A DNA stretch of 64,000 bases from Desulfosporosinus acididurans (GTDB lineage Bacteria > Bacillota > Desulfitobacteriia > Desulfitobacteriales > Desulfitobacteriaceae): the NCBI RefSeq assembly GCF_001029285.1, contig NZ_LDZY01000010.1, forward strand, positions 62,001 to 126,000. Direction: 5' to 3'. The notes beneath the pieces are model-generated. The model was not told the DNA's origin, made no database searches, and saw nothing but the letters and a program-made list of their open reading frames with translations. Position numbers and translations under genes: made by a program. Below are positions 1-8,001 of this stretch, piece by piece; position 1 is the stretch's first letter; the number at the start of each line of letters is the position of its first letter.

Positions 1-450
1 GGCCAGTATAATAGCCTGCATCGTTGTTCCATAACGTTTAGCAATTTTGTATACAGTGTCACCTTTTTTAACGACATAAACTTCATGAGCTGGAGTTGGT
101 TCCGGCATAGTGCTGTGCACCATTGGTTCCGGAGGACACGGCATCGGGGGGCAAGGCATCGGACAACAAGGATCTGCATACATTCCTTGATGCATTCCCG
201 CTTCCGGCATCCCCATCATTCCGGGCATAGCTTGAGCACCCATCATTCCAGGCATTGCCTGAGCGCCCATCATTCCAGGCATTGCCTGAGCGCCCATCAT
301 TCCAGGCATTGCTTGAGCACCCTGCATTCCAGGCATTGCTTGAGCACCCTGCATTCCTGCCATTCCTTGAGCATCCGGAGCCATACCTGACATTCCTGAC
401 ATTCCACCCATACCAAGTGTAGGATTATAAGCAACGGAACGTAATTCCAT
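1..450 (-). CDS. LysM-domain surface or spore-coat-like protein (C-terminus beyond window)
   Basis: The reading frame runs off the left edge of the window, so 150 N-terminal codons are visible. The ATG at 448-450 follows a GGAGGAAAT ribosome site. Residues about 25-80 are a tandem 9-residue repeat of the form MPGMMGAQA, very rich in Met, Gly and Ala. A Cys/Pro segment with repeated CPMPCPP-like units follows, and then the start of a LysM domain (VYVVKKGDTVYKIAKRYGTT). LysM binds peptidoglycan or chitin-like glycans. In spore formers such a domain behind a low-complexity region is typical of coat or cortex-associated proteins of the SafA type, but that role is inferred. No signal peptide is visible, which fits a mother-cell coat protein better than an exported wall enzyme. 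Confidence 0.8.
   Translation of the reverse strand, partial: MELRSVAYNPTLGMGGMSGMSGMAPDAQGMAGMQGAQAMPGMQGAQAMPGMMGAQAMPGMMGAQAMPGMMGAQAMPGMMGMPEAGMHQGMYADPCCPMPCPPMPCPPEPMVHSTMPEPTPAHEVYVVKKGDTVYKIAKRYGTTMQAIILA
217..372 (-). repeat. 27-bp in-frame tandem repeat (5 full copies plus one partial)
   Basis: Five consecutive 27-bp units begin at 217, 244, 271, 298 and 325, with a partial sixth from 352. Each encodes nine residues of the LysM protein (MPGM[MQ]GAQA). Copies 2 and 3 are nearly identical and the outer ones have diverged, mostly at third positions. This is a coding repeat, not a CRISPR, because there are no unique spacers. Confidence 0.9.
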
Positions 451-919
451 ATTAATTTCCTCCTTCAGTGTTCAGATCATTTAACATTAAGCGGCTGTTT
501 TTCCTTTTGGTTAATAACAATATATGGTTTGCCAGTTATATTGTGTATGTACCATGAATTTCTTGCTATTTATTTGCATAACTATTTTCCTCATTGATGA
601 ATGTCCCATTTTAAGGATTGCATGTACCATTTCCATAACATCTAGCGAGAAAAGCCAACAGTAATTTATAATATTCACCCAGAATTCATCGCTTTCCAAT
701 TGACGCTTTAAAGTTAGTCCAAGTTTTTAGCTATTTCTTTAAAGAAATCCCGTTTTAGCTAGTCTTAACACAAATGAAGCCAACGACTGCACCCTCTACC
801 AGGGGAAAAACTCATTGCTTGGAGAAGCGGTAAAGCCTATAAAATTGCGTGAGGGGAGATAGCAAAAAAGAGCCGACGAAAGTCAGCTCCCCCATGTCCC
901 TGTAGCGCTAAAAAGCACT
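451..919. other. 469-bp intergenic region, no convincing gene
   Basis: This lies between the LysM gene start and the DUF1858 gene end. It contains the DUF1858 terminator at its right end (864-889) and the LysM ribosome site at its left end. A 62-codon open frame on the minus strand (511-699, TTG start) has no ribosome site and no recognisable sequence. The promoter of the LysM gene must lie here, but no convincing -35/-10 pair could be fixed by eye. Confidence 0.5.
864..889 (-). terminator. Rho-independent terminator of the DUF1858 gene
   Basis: Read on the minus strand, GAGCTGAC and GTCGGCTC pair around a TTTC loop with one internal mismatch. A run of six T follows (864-869 on the plus strand is A6). 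Confidence 0.8.
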
Positions 920-1120
920 TTAACCTTTTCCCGTAATTGCCTCATTAAGCTGGGCAACTAATTTATTAGGATCCCGCCCATGAGTCAAGGCGGCTCCTTC
1001 CAGGCTTTCCGTAGCCGATGAAGGGCAGCCGAGGCAATGCATACCCAACTCTAAAAAAATCTGAACCGTTTGAGGATATAATTTCAATACTTGACCAACT
1101 GTCATCTCTTTTGTCAGCAT
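920..1120 (-). CDS. DUF1858 domain protein (hybrid-cluster-associated redox disulfide domain)
   Basis: A 66-residue protein that consists entirely of the DUF1858 domain. It starts MLTKEMTVGQVLKLYP, has the conserved GMHCLGCPSSATESLE core with a CxxC pair, and ends in a short helix. Such domains occur alone or at the N-terminus of hybrid-cluster and ScdA/RIC-type proteins, where the two cysteines are thought to act in redox or metal chemistry. A GGAGAG ribosome site precedes the ATG. The gene is followed by its own terminator, and a degenerate copy of the dispersed repeat lies just upstream. No partner is obvious nearby, so its biological role cannot be named. Confidence 0.85.
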   Translation of the reverse strand: MLTKEMTVGQVLKLYPQTVQIFLELGMHCLGCPSSATESLEGAALTHGRDPNKLVAQLNEAITGKG

Positions 1121-1142
1121 TTCCTGCTCTCCTTCCTACACT

Positions 1143-1196
1143 GTTTATCCAATTCTAAGACTTCCACTTCCATCATGGGAGTAGTCCCTCTTCACT
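1143..1196 (-). repeat. Degenerate copy of dispersed two-hairpin repeat
   Basis: The plus strand shows TTATCCAATTCTAAGACTTC and then a weakened CCACTTC..GGGAG hairpin. This matches the right half of the better copies at 27,906-27,998 and 62,181-62,272. The left half with the GTGAACTC box is largely lost, with only a possible remnant at its right end. Confidence 0.6.
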
Positions 1197-1210
1197 GCTA
1201 TCCTGATCCT

Positions 1211-2272
1211 TTAATAACTTCCGATATCCACTAACAATTTATAAATATGTTCCGCTAACTCTTTACTTAACGTTCCTGTTCCGCAGCTGGGGGTAAGCAT
1301 ACTCTGCTGCCGCAGCAGAGACTCATCCACACCCCGTTTAACAAGTTCCCGAATATTGTCTTCCAGGCGTCTTCTAATAGTGTCACCACTTTCCTCCCAG
1401 GCATTATTATTTGTAGGCACAATCCCCCAGGACAGAATTCCCCCACGCTGCAAAAATTCATTGAGAGGCTCCCCTAAGACCATCATACTAGGCATATAGC
1501 TATAAGCATCAAAATTAAGGACTTTGATTGCGGAGTCAAAAATTAGTGTCCAATCCATTCCCGCACAAACATGAACCCCTGGAATTCCCCGCTGCCTGAC
1601 AATTCCTCCGGCAATGATATTTAACTCCTCAATAAGCTGGGTTCTGTCGAGAGTCACGTGTGTAGAGGCACCAAAAGCATAGAGACCAGGATCATCAATA
1701 GTCATCAGTACCGGTAAGCCAAAGGATTGGAGTCGTTTCGTCTGCCACTCCGCATGCATCGCCAAGTTCTTGACCAGCATATCCCTTAAAGTTTCGTTAT
1801 AATAACTGGCTTTTCTCTGATTATCCGTTATCTGCATTCCCAAAGTCAATGAACCGCTAAGCTGTCCCTTTAAGAGGACCGCATTGCGAGTTCCGTTTAA
1901 TTCCAAGTCGCGGCAGAACAATTCAAAACCTTCCCCGCCTGCGTCACTAAAACCGAATTTTTGCAAAGCCTCTTCATCACCGTCCAAGGCCTTCAAATAT
2001 AGTTCAAAGAAAGCAGTCATCCGCTCAGTCCAGTCTTTCGCTTCAATCTGGAACTTTGGGGCATTAACATCCTCGATAACCCCTGTTTCCAACAATGCAT
2101 TAAGATATTGGGCCACAAAGGAACTTTCAGCCCCCAGTCCGGGAAGCTGGGGCCAATGAGGCGCTCGCGGGATACTCGACCAGATTAACTCCAAAGCCTC
2201 TTCGCCCCTAGTATGAGGGACACTGCCAACCCCCGAAATCAAGAAATTCGGTTTAAACTGAATGTTATACAT
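1211..2272 (-). CDS. MetE-like / cobalamin-independent methionine synthase family protein (UROD/MetE fold)
   Basis: A 353-residue single-domain protein resembling the C-terminal TIM-barrel half of cobalamin-independent methionine synthase. The N-terminus has the family opening SGVGSVPHT. Near residue 235 is HVCAGMDW, an HxC zinc-ligand motif, and near 330 is LTPSCGTG, a second cysteine. The three likely zinc ligands are therefore present. Free-standing proteins of this kind act in methyl transfer from methylated corrinoids or other donors in anaerobes, or remain uncharacterised. The N-terminal folate-binding half of MetE is missing, so true methionine synthase activity is not assumed. An AAGGGG ribosome site precedes the ATG. 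No corrinoid protein is adjacent. Confidence 0.75.
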   Translation of the reverse strand: MYNIQFKPNFLISGVGSVPHTRGEEALELIWSSIPRAPHWPQLPGLGAESSFVAQYLNALLETGVIEDVNAPKFQIEAKDWTERMTAFFELYLKALDGDEEALQKFGFSDAGGEGFELFCRDLELNGTRNAVLLKGQLSGSLTLGMQITDNQRKASYYNETLRDMLVKNLAMHAEWQTKRLQSFGLPVLMTIDDPGLYAFGASTHVTLDRTQLIEELNIIAGGIVRQRGIPGVHVCAGMDWTLIFDSAIKVLNFDAYSYMPSMMVLGEPLNEFLQRGGILSWGIVPTNNNAWEESGDTIRRRLEDNIRELVKRGVDESLLRQQSMLTPSCGTGTLSKELAEHIYKLLVDIGSY

Positions 2273-2299
2273 TGGCCTAACCCCTTTCCTGCTGATACT

Positions 2300-4462
2300 T
2301 TAAAGAGAAAACTTAAAGGACAAGGATCTAAAATCCCAATTTTTCAGCAGATGCCACAAATAAATTCCATCTGCGTAGTGAAAAGCTCCCCAGACCAGGA
2401 TAAAACCAACAAAAATTCCCGGTACCAGCAAAAATGGCAAGTAACGCCCACCAATGCGATGGATATCATGGACACGAAGAGGAAACAGCAAACAACTAAA
2501 CAGCAAGTAGCCGAGCAAAGGAACGTATACTGGAATTCCCCAGGACAATGCGGCCCAGCCAAGGGCAACTAAAACTGCAAAGTAATAACGTCGTTCAAGC
2601 CAATAAAGAACTCCTAAGACATGAGGAGCATTAGGCAAATGGGGAGCGGCGACACCAACCTGTAATAGCCTCATAAGAATGCCTAACATGCTTACCAATC
2701 CCCAAATCAGCCAAGGAGATTGCTCCTGCAATGACTCGATGCCCGGCCATAAATGGACAAACCAAGGACTGAAATTCGTCGGAATACGATATAAAACCGA
2801 GGTGATCAGCCCGCCAATTAAGCCTTCCCGTGCCAGAACAAGCAATCCGTTCCAGAGCCACGCATTGCGCAAACGCCTTCTCGGTTTAGCCGCTCCTAAT
2901 TCTTTATAACGCCATGTAACAGAACGGATATTCATCCAAGTTATGAAAATCATCAAGAACGTCCAGAATCCCGAAACTATCGGTTCTTTTGCCCAGACAG
3001 GACTGGGCAGAGATAATGATTCTGCCTTGACCTCTCCCCAAGATCCTTGAATCGTATTACCTTGCACCACCAAAGATTGAGCATCGGGCAGCCCGGTTAC
3101 CGAACTCGGCATGGCTCTAATGACAAAAGCCAAATCAGGCTGAACCTTAGCTGCTGCTTGCTGCAAATAGGTCTGAGCCGTTGAATCGGAATCTAACCCC
3201 TTACCCACTGTCCAGGCCCAGAGGGAGGGGTGAATCATTTTTTCCGCAGAAATCCTAACCGCATCTTCAGGCTTAGCAAGCCGACTGGAAGGAACCCCGG
3301 CAACGGGTAATTCTGCCCATATACCCATCCCCGCCTGATCGGCCGTTTTCAGCCAGAGCTCATCAGGGTACTGACCAATGAAGTAGATAAGATTGATTCC
3401 TTTGCGCTGTTCACCCTTAAGCCAAGACGCCAATTGCCCAGTATGACGAATCTTGTATTCCTCATCAGGGGTTAAGGCTTCGCCTTTAATGGCAAGCGCT
3501 TGATCATTCAAAAGCCATTTCCCGGACGAAAAAGCAATCGTCCTTAGTCCAAGAGGAATTGCTAAATCATCAATATCTCCGCGGTTGTTCGTTACTGTCA
3601 GATGCAGCTGATAGAGAAAAGGAGATTGGGGGGTCCAGCGCCGGGCATTCGGAACTGTAAACAGGAGATTAACCGCTTGATGATCAGCATTATTCTTGGG
3701 CTGAACCGTGATAGTCTGTTCGGCAACACCGGCTGATCCGTCAGAAATAACCCCATAAACCGTCCAAGGACCTTCAGGGGTAAAGTCATGGTGCCAAAGC
3801 TCTGTAGTAACTGCAACCTGGGCAGTCGCATTATTCCAGGTAACCTTAAGCTGCGGCTCTGTCAACGTCGTTTCAACAACAGCCTCTAAATTAACGTCCC
3901 CGGTAATTCGTCCCAATTCCGGCCAGGATGACCCTAAAAACATGGTTCGCTGCTGAATACTTGAGGAAAGTGCAACGATTAAAATATTATCTTCTCCATA
4001 ACGAAATGCCTTGGGAGGTATCTCTACAACGTCTGCCCCGCCGCTTCCCTCAAAGTCTCCGATTTTATCAGGGCTTGTTGTCCCATTTAAGTAAACTGAC
4101 ACATGCCCCTGCACCCCGTTTAAGGTAAGGAGCATGGTTCTGGAGCTCCATTCTGCCGGCACACGAAACCGCTTCGCCCCTATGGAAAACATTTCACTTG
4201 AAGGTAATGTCATAGGACGCCCGGCAGTTAAAATAGATTGGTTAGTTTTCCCTTGAGAACGTTCAGATTCCGTTGTCCAGGCCTGCCGTAACGAAGAAAA
4301 GCGATCCCACGTCCCATCCAAAGCTTGCGTATAACGGCTTGAACTTATTACATTTTGGCTCACTTGGAGAGCCAGTCCTGCAGGGTTGTGCCAGTTCCAC
4401 CATAATGTTCCGATTAATAAAACAAATGCTGCTAAAAAAACAATGATGCGTCGATTGAACAT
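2300..4462 (-). CDS. Membrane-anchored glycoside hydrolase family 2-fold protein, probably catalytically inactive
   Basis: 720 residues from the ATG at 4460-4462, which has a GAGGGAG ribosome site; an in-frame ATG 12 codons upstream lacks one. Residues about 4-22 form a membrane anchor. A sugar-binding jelly-roll domain follows, then an immunoglobulin-like domain. Next is a GH2 TIM-barrel segment with ALAIKGEALTPDEEYKI, TADQAGMGIWAELP and HPSLWAWTVGKG. At the position where GH2 enzymes carry the acid/base glutamate in a W-S-L-G-N-E motif, this protein has W-T-V-G-K-G, so the catalytic residue seems lost. The last 210 residues hold five or more membrane helices. It may bind glycans at the cell surface, but the role is unknown. 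Confidence 0.7.
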   Translation of the reverse strand: MFNRRIIVFLAAFVLLIGTLWWNWHNPAGLALQVSQNVISSSRYTQALDGTWDRFSSLRQAWTTESERSQGKTNQSILTAGRPMTLPSSEMFSIGAKRFRVPAEWSSRTMLLTLNGVQGHVSVYLNGTTSPDKIGDFEGSGGADVVEIPPKAFRYGEDNILIVALSSSIQQRTMFLGSSWPELGRITGDVNLEAVVETTLTEPQLKVTWNNATAQVAVTTELWHHDFTPEGPWTVYGVISDGSAGVAEQTITVQPKNNADHQAVNLLFTVPNARRWTPQSPFLYQLHLTVTNNRGDIDDLAIPLGLRTIAFSSGKWLLNDQALAIKGEALTPDEEYKIRHTGQLASWLKGEQRKGINLIYFIGQYPDELWLKTADQAGMGIWAELPVAGVPSSRLAKPEDAVRISAEKMIHPSLWAWTVGKGLDSDSTAQTYLQQAAAKVQPDLAFVIRAMPSSVTGLPDAQSLVVQGNTIQGSWGEVKAESLSLPSPVWAKEPIVSGFWTFLMIFITWMNIRSVTWRYKELGAAKPRRRLRNAWLWNGLLVLAREGLIGGLITSVLYRIPTNFSPWFVHLWPGIESLQEQSPWLIWGLVSMLGILMRLLQVGVAAPHLPNAPHVLGVLYWLERRYYFAVLVALGWAALSWGIPVYVPLLGYLLFSCLLFPLRVHDIHRIGGRYLPFLLVPGIFVGFILVWGAFHYADGIYLWHLLKNWDFRSLSFKFSL

Positions 4463-4614
4463 AATAGCTCCCTCAATATCCAGAAGATTTATACGCATTA
4501 TATTCGTGCAAAACCTTAAAAACCCTTGCCTTTAAAAAAATAAACCCACTTGGCAGAGGGTGACTTTGTCACTGCTGCACAAGAGGGTTCATTGGTCATT
4601 CATAACAATCCTGA

Positions 4615-5043
4615 TCAGTTTAGCACCTCATCCTGGCGGCATTCCGGACAGATACCATAGAATTCCAGACGATGGCCAAGAATTACAAAACCGGATTTTT
4701 CCTGCGCTTCCTGAGAAAGATCAATGAGGGGGCGATGAAAATCTACGACCTTACCACATTTTGAACAGACTATGTGATAATGATTATGAGGATTGCCGTC
4801 AAAACGGCTTGACATATCCCCGTAAGACAATTCTAAAAGATGTCCATGAACTTTAAGCATGTTCAATGTATTATAAATGGTCCCTAAACTCACGCCTGGA
4901 AACTTCGCTTTGACATGATGATAAATCTCATCGGCAGTGGGATGAGTCGTAGTACCAAGGAGAAATTCCAAAATTGCCTGTCTCTGAGGCGTAAAGCGGA
5001 CACCTTTATCCTTTAATTGCTTAAGAATTTCTATCGCATCCAA
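4615..5043 (-). CDS. perR: Peroxide-sensing Fur-family repressor PerR
   Basis: A 142-residue Fur-family repressor with an N-terminal winged helix (RFTPQRQAILEFL) and a C-terminal metal and dimerisation domain. The residues matching the five regulatory metal ligands of Bacillus PerR are all present: His34, Asp82, His88, His90 and Asp101. The Asp82 type distinguishes PerR from Fur, Zur and Mur. The structural zinc site is complete with Cys93, Cys96, Cys132 and Cys135. PerR-Fe is oxidised on a histidine by hydrogen peroxide and then releases peroxide-defence genes. A promoter and a near-consensus Per box lie immediately upstream, so autoregulation is likely. The assignment as PerR rather than another Fur paralogue is well supported by the ligands. 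Confidence 0.88.
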   Translation of the reverse strand: MDAIEILKQLKDKGVRFTPQRQAILEFLLGTTTHPTADEIYHHVKAKFPGVSLGTIYNTLNMLKVHGHLLELSYGDMSSRFDGNPHNHYHIVCSKCGKVVDFHRPLIDLSQEAQEKSGFVILGHRLEFYGICPECRQDEVLN

Positions 5044-5061
5044 AGAGAAAACCCCCTTTCC

Positions 5062-5076
5062 TTATAATTAAAATAA
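5062..5076 (-). promoter_or_regulatory. Per box (PerR operator) upstream of perR
   Basis: TTATAATTAAAATAA matches the Bacillus Per-box consensus TTATAATNATTATAA at 12 of the 14 specified positions. It sits between the inferred transcription start and the perR ribosome site, where binding would block early transcription. Confidence 0.65.
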
Positions 5077-5087
5077 TTTTTAATTAA

Positions 5088-5116
5088 ATTTTAAACTAAT
5101 GTAAGTTATTTGTCAA
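5088..5116 (-). promoter_or_regulatory. Sigma-A-type promoter of perR
   Basis: On the minus strand TTGACA (5111-5116) is separated by exactly 17 bases from TAAAAT (5088-5093). This is an almost perfect housekeeping promoter. The Per box lies about 12 bases downstream of the -10 element. Confidence 0.75.
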
Positions 5117-5118
5117 TG

Positions 5119-5146
5119 AAAAAGGAGAGTCATAACTCTCCTTTTT
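5119..5146. terminator. Bidirectional terminator between ferredoxin and perR
   Basis: AAAAGGAGAGT and ACTCTCCTTTT pair around a CATA loop and are flanked by A and T tracts, so it can act in both directions. It ends the minus-strand ferredoxin transcript before the perR promoter. Confidence 0.8.
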
Positions 5147-5170
5147 GTGATCCTTCAATCATGCCGTCAA

Positions 5171-5341
5171 TTAAGCTGGATTTGGTGCTTCAACAGGACA
5201 AACACTAGCACAGGAACCGCAATCAATGCAGAGATCTGCATTAATAACATATCGATCTTCGCCTTCACTAATGGCAGAAACTGGGCATTCCCCTTCACAA
5301 GCACCACAACTGATACAATCGGTACTAATAACATATGCCAT
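5171..5341 (-). CDS. 2[4Fe-4S] bacterial ferredoxin
   Basis: A 56-residue protein, shorter than common ORF cut-offs. It begins MAYVISTDCISCGACEGECP and carries two CxxCxxCxxxCP clusters: Cys9, 12, 15 and 19, and Cys38, 41, 44 and 48. This is the classical clostridial two-cluster ferredoxin, a cytoplasmic low-potential electron carrier. An AAGGGG ribosome site precedes the ATG at 5339-5341. It is transcribed separately from perR, with a terminator between the two genes. A zinc-ribbon mini-gene lies just upstream on the same strand. Confidence 0.95.
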   Translation of the reverse strand: MAYVISTDCISCGACEGECPVSAISEGEDRYVINADLCIDCGSCASVCPVEAPNPA

Positions 5342-5451
5342 GATTAAACATCCCCTTTTTCTCCAACTTCAAAGTCAATATACCAAAGCTTAAGAAAAAA
5401 GGCAAGCATAAAAACGATGTTTCAGGGCATGATGTATAATTTCGTACCAGA

Positions 5452-5607
5452 TTATAGATCGCGTTCCGGCCTATACGGCACCTGGTATAATCGGCGCATA
5501 CAATATGAGCAATAAGGCAAGACACGATTACTCACATGATTTCTTCGAAAGAGTACGTGTTCTAAATCTTCATGTTCAAAACCGCAGGCTCTACATTTTT
5601 CCAACAT
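5452..5607 (-). CDS. Small CxxC/CxxC zinc-ribbon-like protein, unknown function
   Basis: 51 residues from the ATG at 5605-5607, which has a GAGGG ribosome site; a longer frame from 5649 lacks one. The protein starts MLEKCRACGFEHEDLEHV and ends with YCSYCMRRLYQVPYRPERDL. The two CxxC pairs are about 26 residues apart, which suggests one structural zinc. It is rich in Arg and aromatic residues in the second half. I do not recognise the family. It stands alone between the ferredoxin and VWA genes. Confidence 0.6.
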   Translation of the reverse strand: MLEKCRACGFEHEDLEHVLFRRNHVSNRVLPYCSYCMRRLYQVPYRPERDL

Positions 5608-5691
5608 TTTTCTTCCCTCACTTTGTGTAATTGAGAACAAATAGCTCATTTATAGTATGCTCTGTTTGCTCTCAGAATAAACACTGCCAGC

Positions 5692-7038
5692 TTAGAATTG
5701 TTGCTTCAAAATTTGAGTCAAATGGCCCAAAGTGTAGCATTCATACATTTGACAGCTGGGAAGAAATGCTTGAACAAAAGGAGTCTCTTGCCAACGACGT
5801 TTAGGAAGAGTATTCAGCCATAGAACTTCATGAACATGGCGCCGAATCTGTTCTAATAAAACCGCTGCCTTTTCTCCTTCTAAGGTTTGACCGTCACTGA
5901 CTACGATTAAGAGTGTTTGTTTGGCAAGAGCTGCTGGAAAGGCTTGCTGCAGAGTCACCAAAGCATTGGCAAAATTTGTTCCTCCGCCCCATTCTTTTCC
6001 CGAAATTTTCAGGGCTTCCTTAACCATTTCCTCAAACGTTTGCTCTTTTTTTAATTGTCCCGACAAAGGAATGAGAGCTTCGCCAAAAGCGAAGGTTTTA
6101 ATCCCTTTGACAGCTGCAGAAAGTCCATAAACAAATTGCCAAATAAACTCGGTATATTTGAGCATCGAGCCCGAAATATCACAAAGCAAAACAATTTTAA
6201 GTCGTGCCCTGCGCCGGGAGCGGTAACTCCGTTCCATGAGCACTCCGCCATAACGCAAATTCTTACGCAGCGTTGCCCGCATTTCCACCCCACCGCGCCT
6301 GTGATCAGCACGATAACGTCGTGTAACCTGGGTGGCAAGACGCTGACTCAGACGACGGATTAGGCGTGTCACTTCCGGCCATTCTTCTGCGGATATTTTT
6401 TTTAAGTCCCGGCTTAAAACGTCTGCTTCACGTTCCCGTAAAGCCCGTTCAACTTCTGACAATACACCATCCGTTGAGCTCGGCGAAAGAATCGGATCGT
6501 CCTCATTCAACCGTTTGCGCCAATATTCCAAAGAACCGCGCAGAACCCGTTCAACCATAGGCTGATATGTATGATCAACGGGGATCCCGCTTTTTGTCCC
6601 TTGCGCTGACTTATCCAGGAAATCTTTTAATCGCTGTTTATCGTTCTCAGGCAGACTTGCATAAACAGCCCTCTGTTCTTCCGTGATCTCCAACTCATTT
6701 CCCTGAAAACGCAAATCCTGCCTTGCCTGCTCCAACTGTTCCTGCCATTGGCTGGCTTTTTCCGCCGTTTCCTTCTGCCACACTTCTTTTTGCTTCATAC
6801 TGGCAAAATAGGCCCGAAAGGCTTCTTGGAACGAGGGGATATAACGGACATCTTTAACAAGGGTTGCCTGCAACACTGCTTCAACCTTGTTCTTATCTGC
6901 CATCCCCAGTATCGTTAATCCTTGTGCAGCATCATAGATTTCCGAAGGACTGATCTTTAAGCCAACAGAGCGTAATAATTGGGCAAATTCAACTAAATGG
7001 CGGTCTAATTCACTCACTCTCTCAGGTTTATTTTCCAT
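5692..7038 (-). CDS. VWA domain protein, CoxE-like partner of MoxR ATPase
   Basis: 448 residues from the ATG at 7036-7038, which has an AGGAAAGG ribosome site; an upstream in-frame start at 7077 would overlap the previous gene by 50 bases. The N-terminal 280 residues are charged and helical. The C-terminal von Willebrand A domain carries the metal-ion site DISGSM at about 287-292, with the later T and D elements (GGTNF, VSDGQT). CoxE-type VWA proteins work with MoxR AAA+ ATPases in assembling or activating metalloenzymes. The MoxR gene lies directly upstream and overlaps by 11 bases, so the two are translationally coupled. The client protein is not encoded in the window. Confidence 0.82.
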   Translation of the reverse strand: MENKPERVSELDRHLVEFAQLLRSVGLKISPSEIYDAAQGLTILGMADKNKVEAVLQATLVKDVRYIPSFQEAFRAYFASMKQKEVWQKETAEKASQWQEQLEQARQDLRFQGNELEITEEQRAVYASLPENDKQRLKDFLDKSAQGTKSGIPVDHTYQPMVERVLRGSLEYWRKRLNEDDPILSPSSTDGVLSEVERALREREADVLSRDLKKISAEEWPEVTRLIRRLSQRLATQVTRRYRADHRRGGVEMRATLRKNLRYGGVLMERSYRSRRRARLKIVLLCDISGSMLKYTEFIWQFVYGLSAAVKGIKTFAFGEALIPLSGQLKKEQTFEEMVKEALKISGKEWGGGTNFANALVTLQQAFPAALAKQTLLIVVSDGQTLEGEKAAVLLEQIRRHVHEVLWLNTLPKRRWQETPFVQAFLPSCQMYECYTLGHLTQILKQQF

Positions 7039-7939
7039 GAGCACGCCTTTCCTCTTGTCCCAGTTTGCTCGCTTCAAAGAGAAGTTGCTCCGCCCCCATT
7101 TCCCGATAAAACAAGTCTACATCATCTTGACTTTTTAATAACAAAGTCAATGTCGCCTCTACCCAGGCAGGATCCAAGCCGCTTTTTCCCATAACCAGCA
7201 GGGCTTTGGCCCAATCCATCGTTTCTGAAACTGAAGGCACCTTATTTAACGAGAGCCTGCCCCGCAAAATATGAACTGCACGAGCCACCTCTAAAGCTAA
7301 ACGTTCCGGCAAATCAGCAACCTTTTTGCGCAAAATTCGGACTTCTTTGTTCACAGATGGAGGCTCAACATTAAGAAAAATACATCGCCGCTTTAGCCCA
7401 TCGGAAAGATCCCTTTCCCCATTGGAGGTCAAAACGACTATCGGAGGTTCTTGGGCCCTGATTGTCCCCATTTCAGGGATGGTCACCTGAAATTCTCCTA
7501 ATAATTCAAAGAGAAAAGCCTCGAATTCGGTATCGGTCTTATCAATTTCATCCACTAACAAGACACTCTTTTTGGGATTGACAAGGGCTTGCAGCAATGG
7601 CCGCGGAAGCAGGTAATCCGAAGAAAAAAGGTCTTCTTCCTTTAACTTTTCCTGACTCATTTGAATTTTCAAAAGCTGCCTTTGATAATTCCATTCATAA
7701 AGTGCCTTCGTTTCATCTAACCCCTCATAACACTGCAAACGAATCAAGGGCGCCCCAAAAACCTGGCTGAGAACTTTAGCAATCTCCGTCTTGCCAACTC
7801 CCGCTGGTCCGGAAATCAAAAGAGGCTTGCCTAACTCCGTCGCTAAAAAGGCCGTGAGAGCAATCCGATCATCCCTCTCTGTAATATAGCCAATTTCCTC
7901 CAAAGCATCTTCAAACTGATCAAGGGTCATCCGGTTCAT
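7028..7939 (-). CDS. MoxR-family AAA+ ATPase
   Basis: A 303-residue AAA+ ATPase. Walker A GPAGVGKT is at 44-51, Walker B SVLLVDEID at about 125-132, and sensor 1 is in VVLTSNGERDLSDGLKRRC with the following arginine pair. The order and length match the MoxR/CoxD subfamily, which acts as a chaperone for cofactor insertion together with a VWA protein. That VWA protein is the next gene, overlapping by 11 bases. An alternative ATG three codons in cannot be excluded. Confidence 0.88.
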   Translation of the reverse strand: MNRMTLDQFEDALEEIGYITERDDRIALTAFLATELGKPLLISGPAGVGKTEIAKVLSQVFGAPLIRLQCYEGLDETKALYEWNYQRQLLKIQMSQEKLKEEDLFSSDYLLPRPLLQALVNPKKSVLLVDEIDKTDTEFEAFLFELLGEFQVTIPEMGTIRAQEPPIVVLTSNGERDLSDGLKRRCIFLNVEPPSVNKEVRILRKKVADLPERLALEVARAVHILRGRLSLNKVPSVSETMDWAKALLVMGKSGLDPAWVEATLTLLLKSQDDVDLFYREMGAEQLLFEASKLGQEERRAHGK

Positions 7940-8001
7940 AGTCCTCCCCCTTTCACATTTCCTAGAATTGTTCTCAATTCAAATTTTATCTCAGCTCCCG
8001 C

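Noticed and set aside
217-372. Possible CRISPR array
   Set aside because: The 27-bp units are contiguous without spacers and encode an in-frame protein repeat.
85-390. Plus-strand open frame with His/Ser-rich repeats
   Set aside because: It is the antisense of the 27-bp repeats in the LysM gene. The minus-strand frame has a ribosome site and a recognisable LysM domain.
511-699. 62-codon minus-strand frame with TTG start
   Set aside because: There is no ribosome site, no family pattern and AT-rich composition typical of intergenic DNA.
720-840. Lysine-riboswitch-like string GGTAGAGGGTGCAG on the minus strand
   Set aside because: The other conserved blocks (such as GCCGAAG) are missing, and the next gene downstream is a LysM protein, not a lysine gene.
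5147-5347. 66-codon plus-strand frame
   Set aside because: It is the complement of the two-cluster ferredoxin gene, whose Cys motifs are complete on the minus strand.
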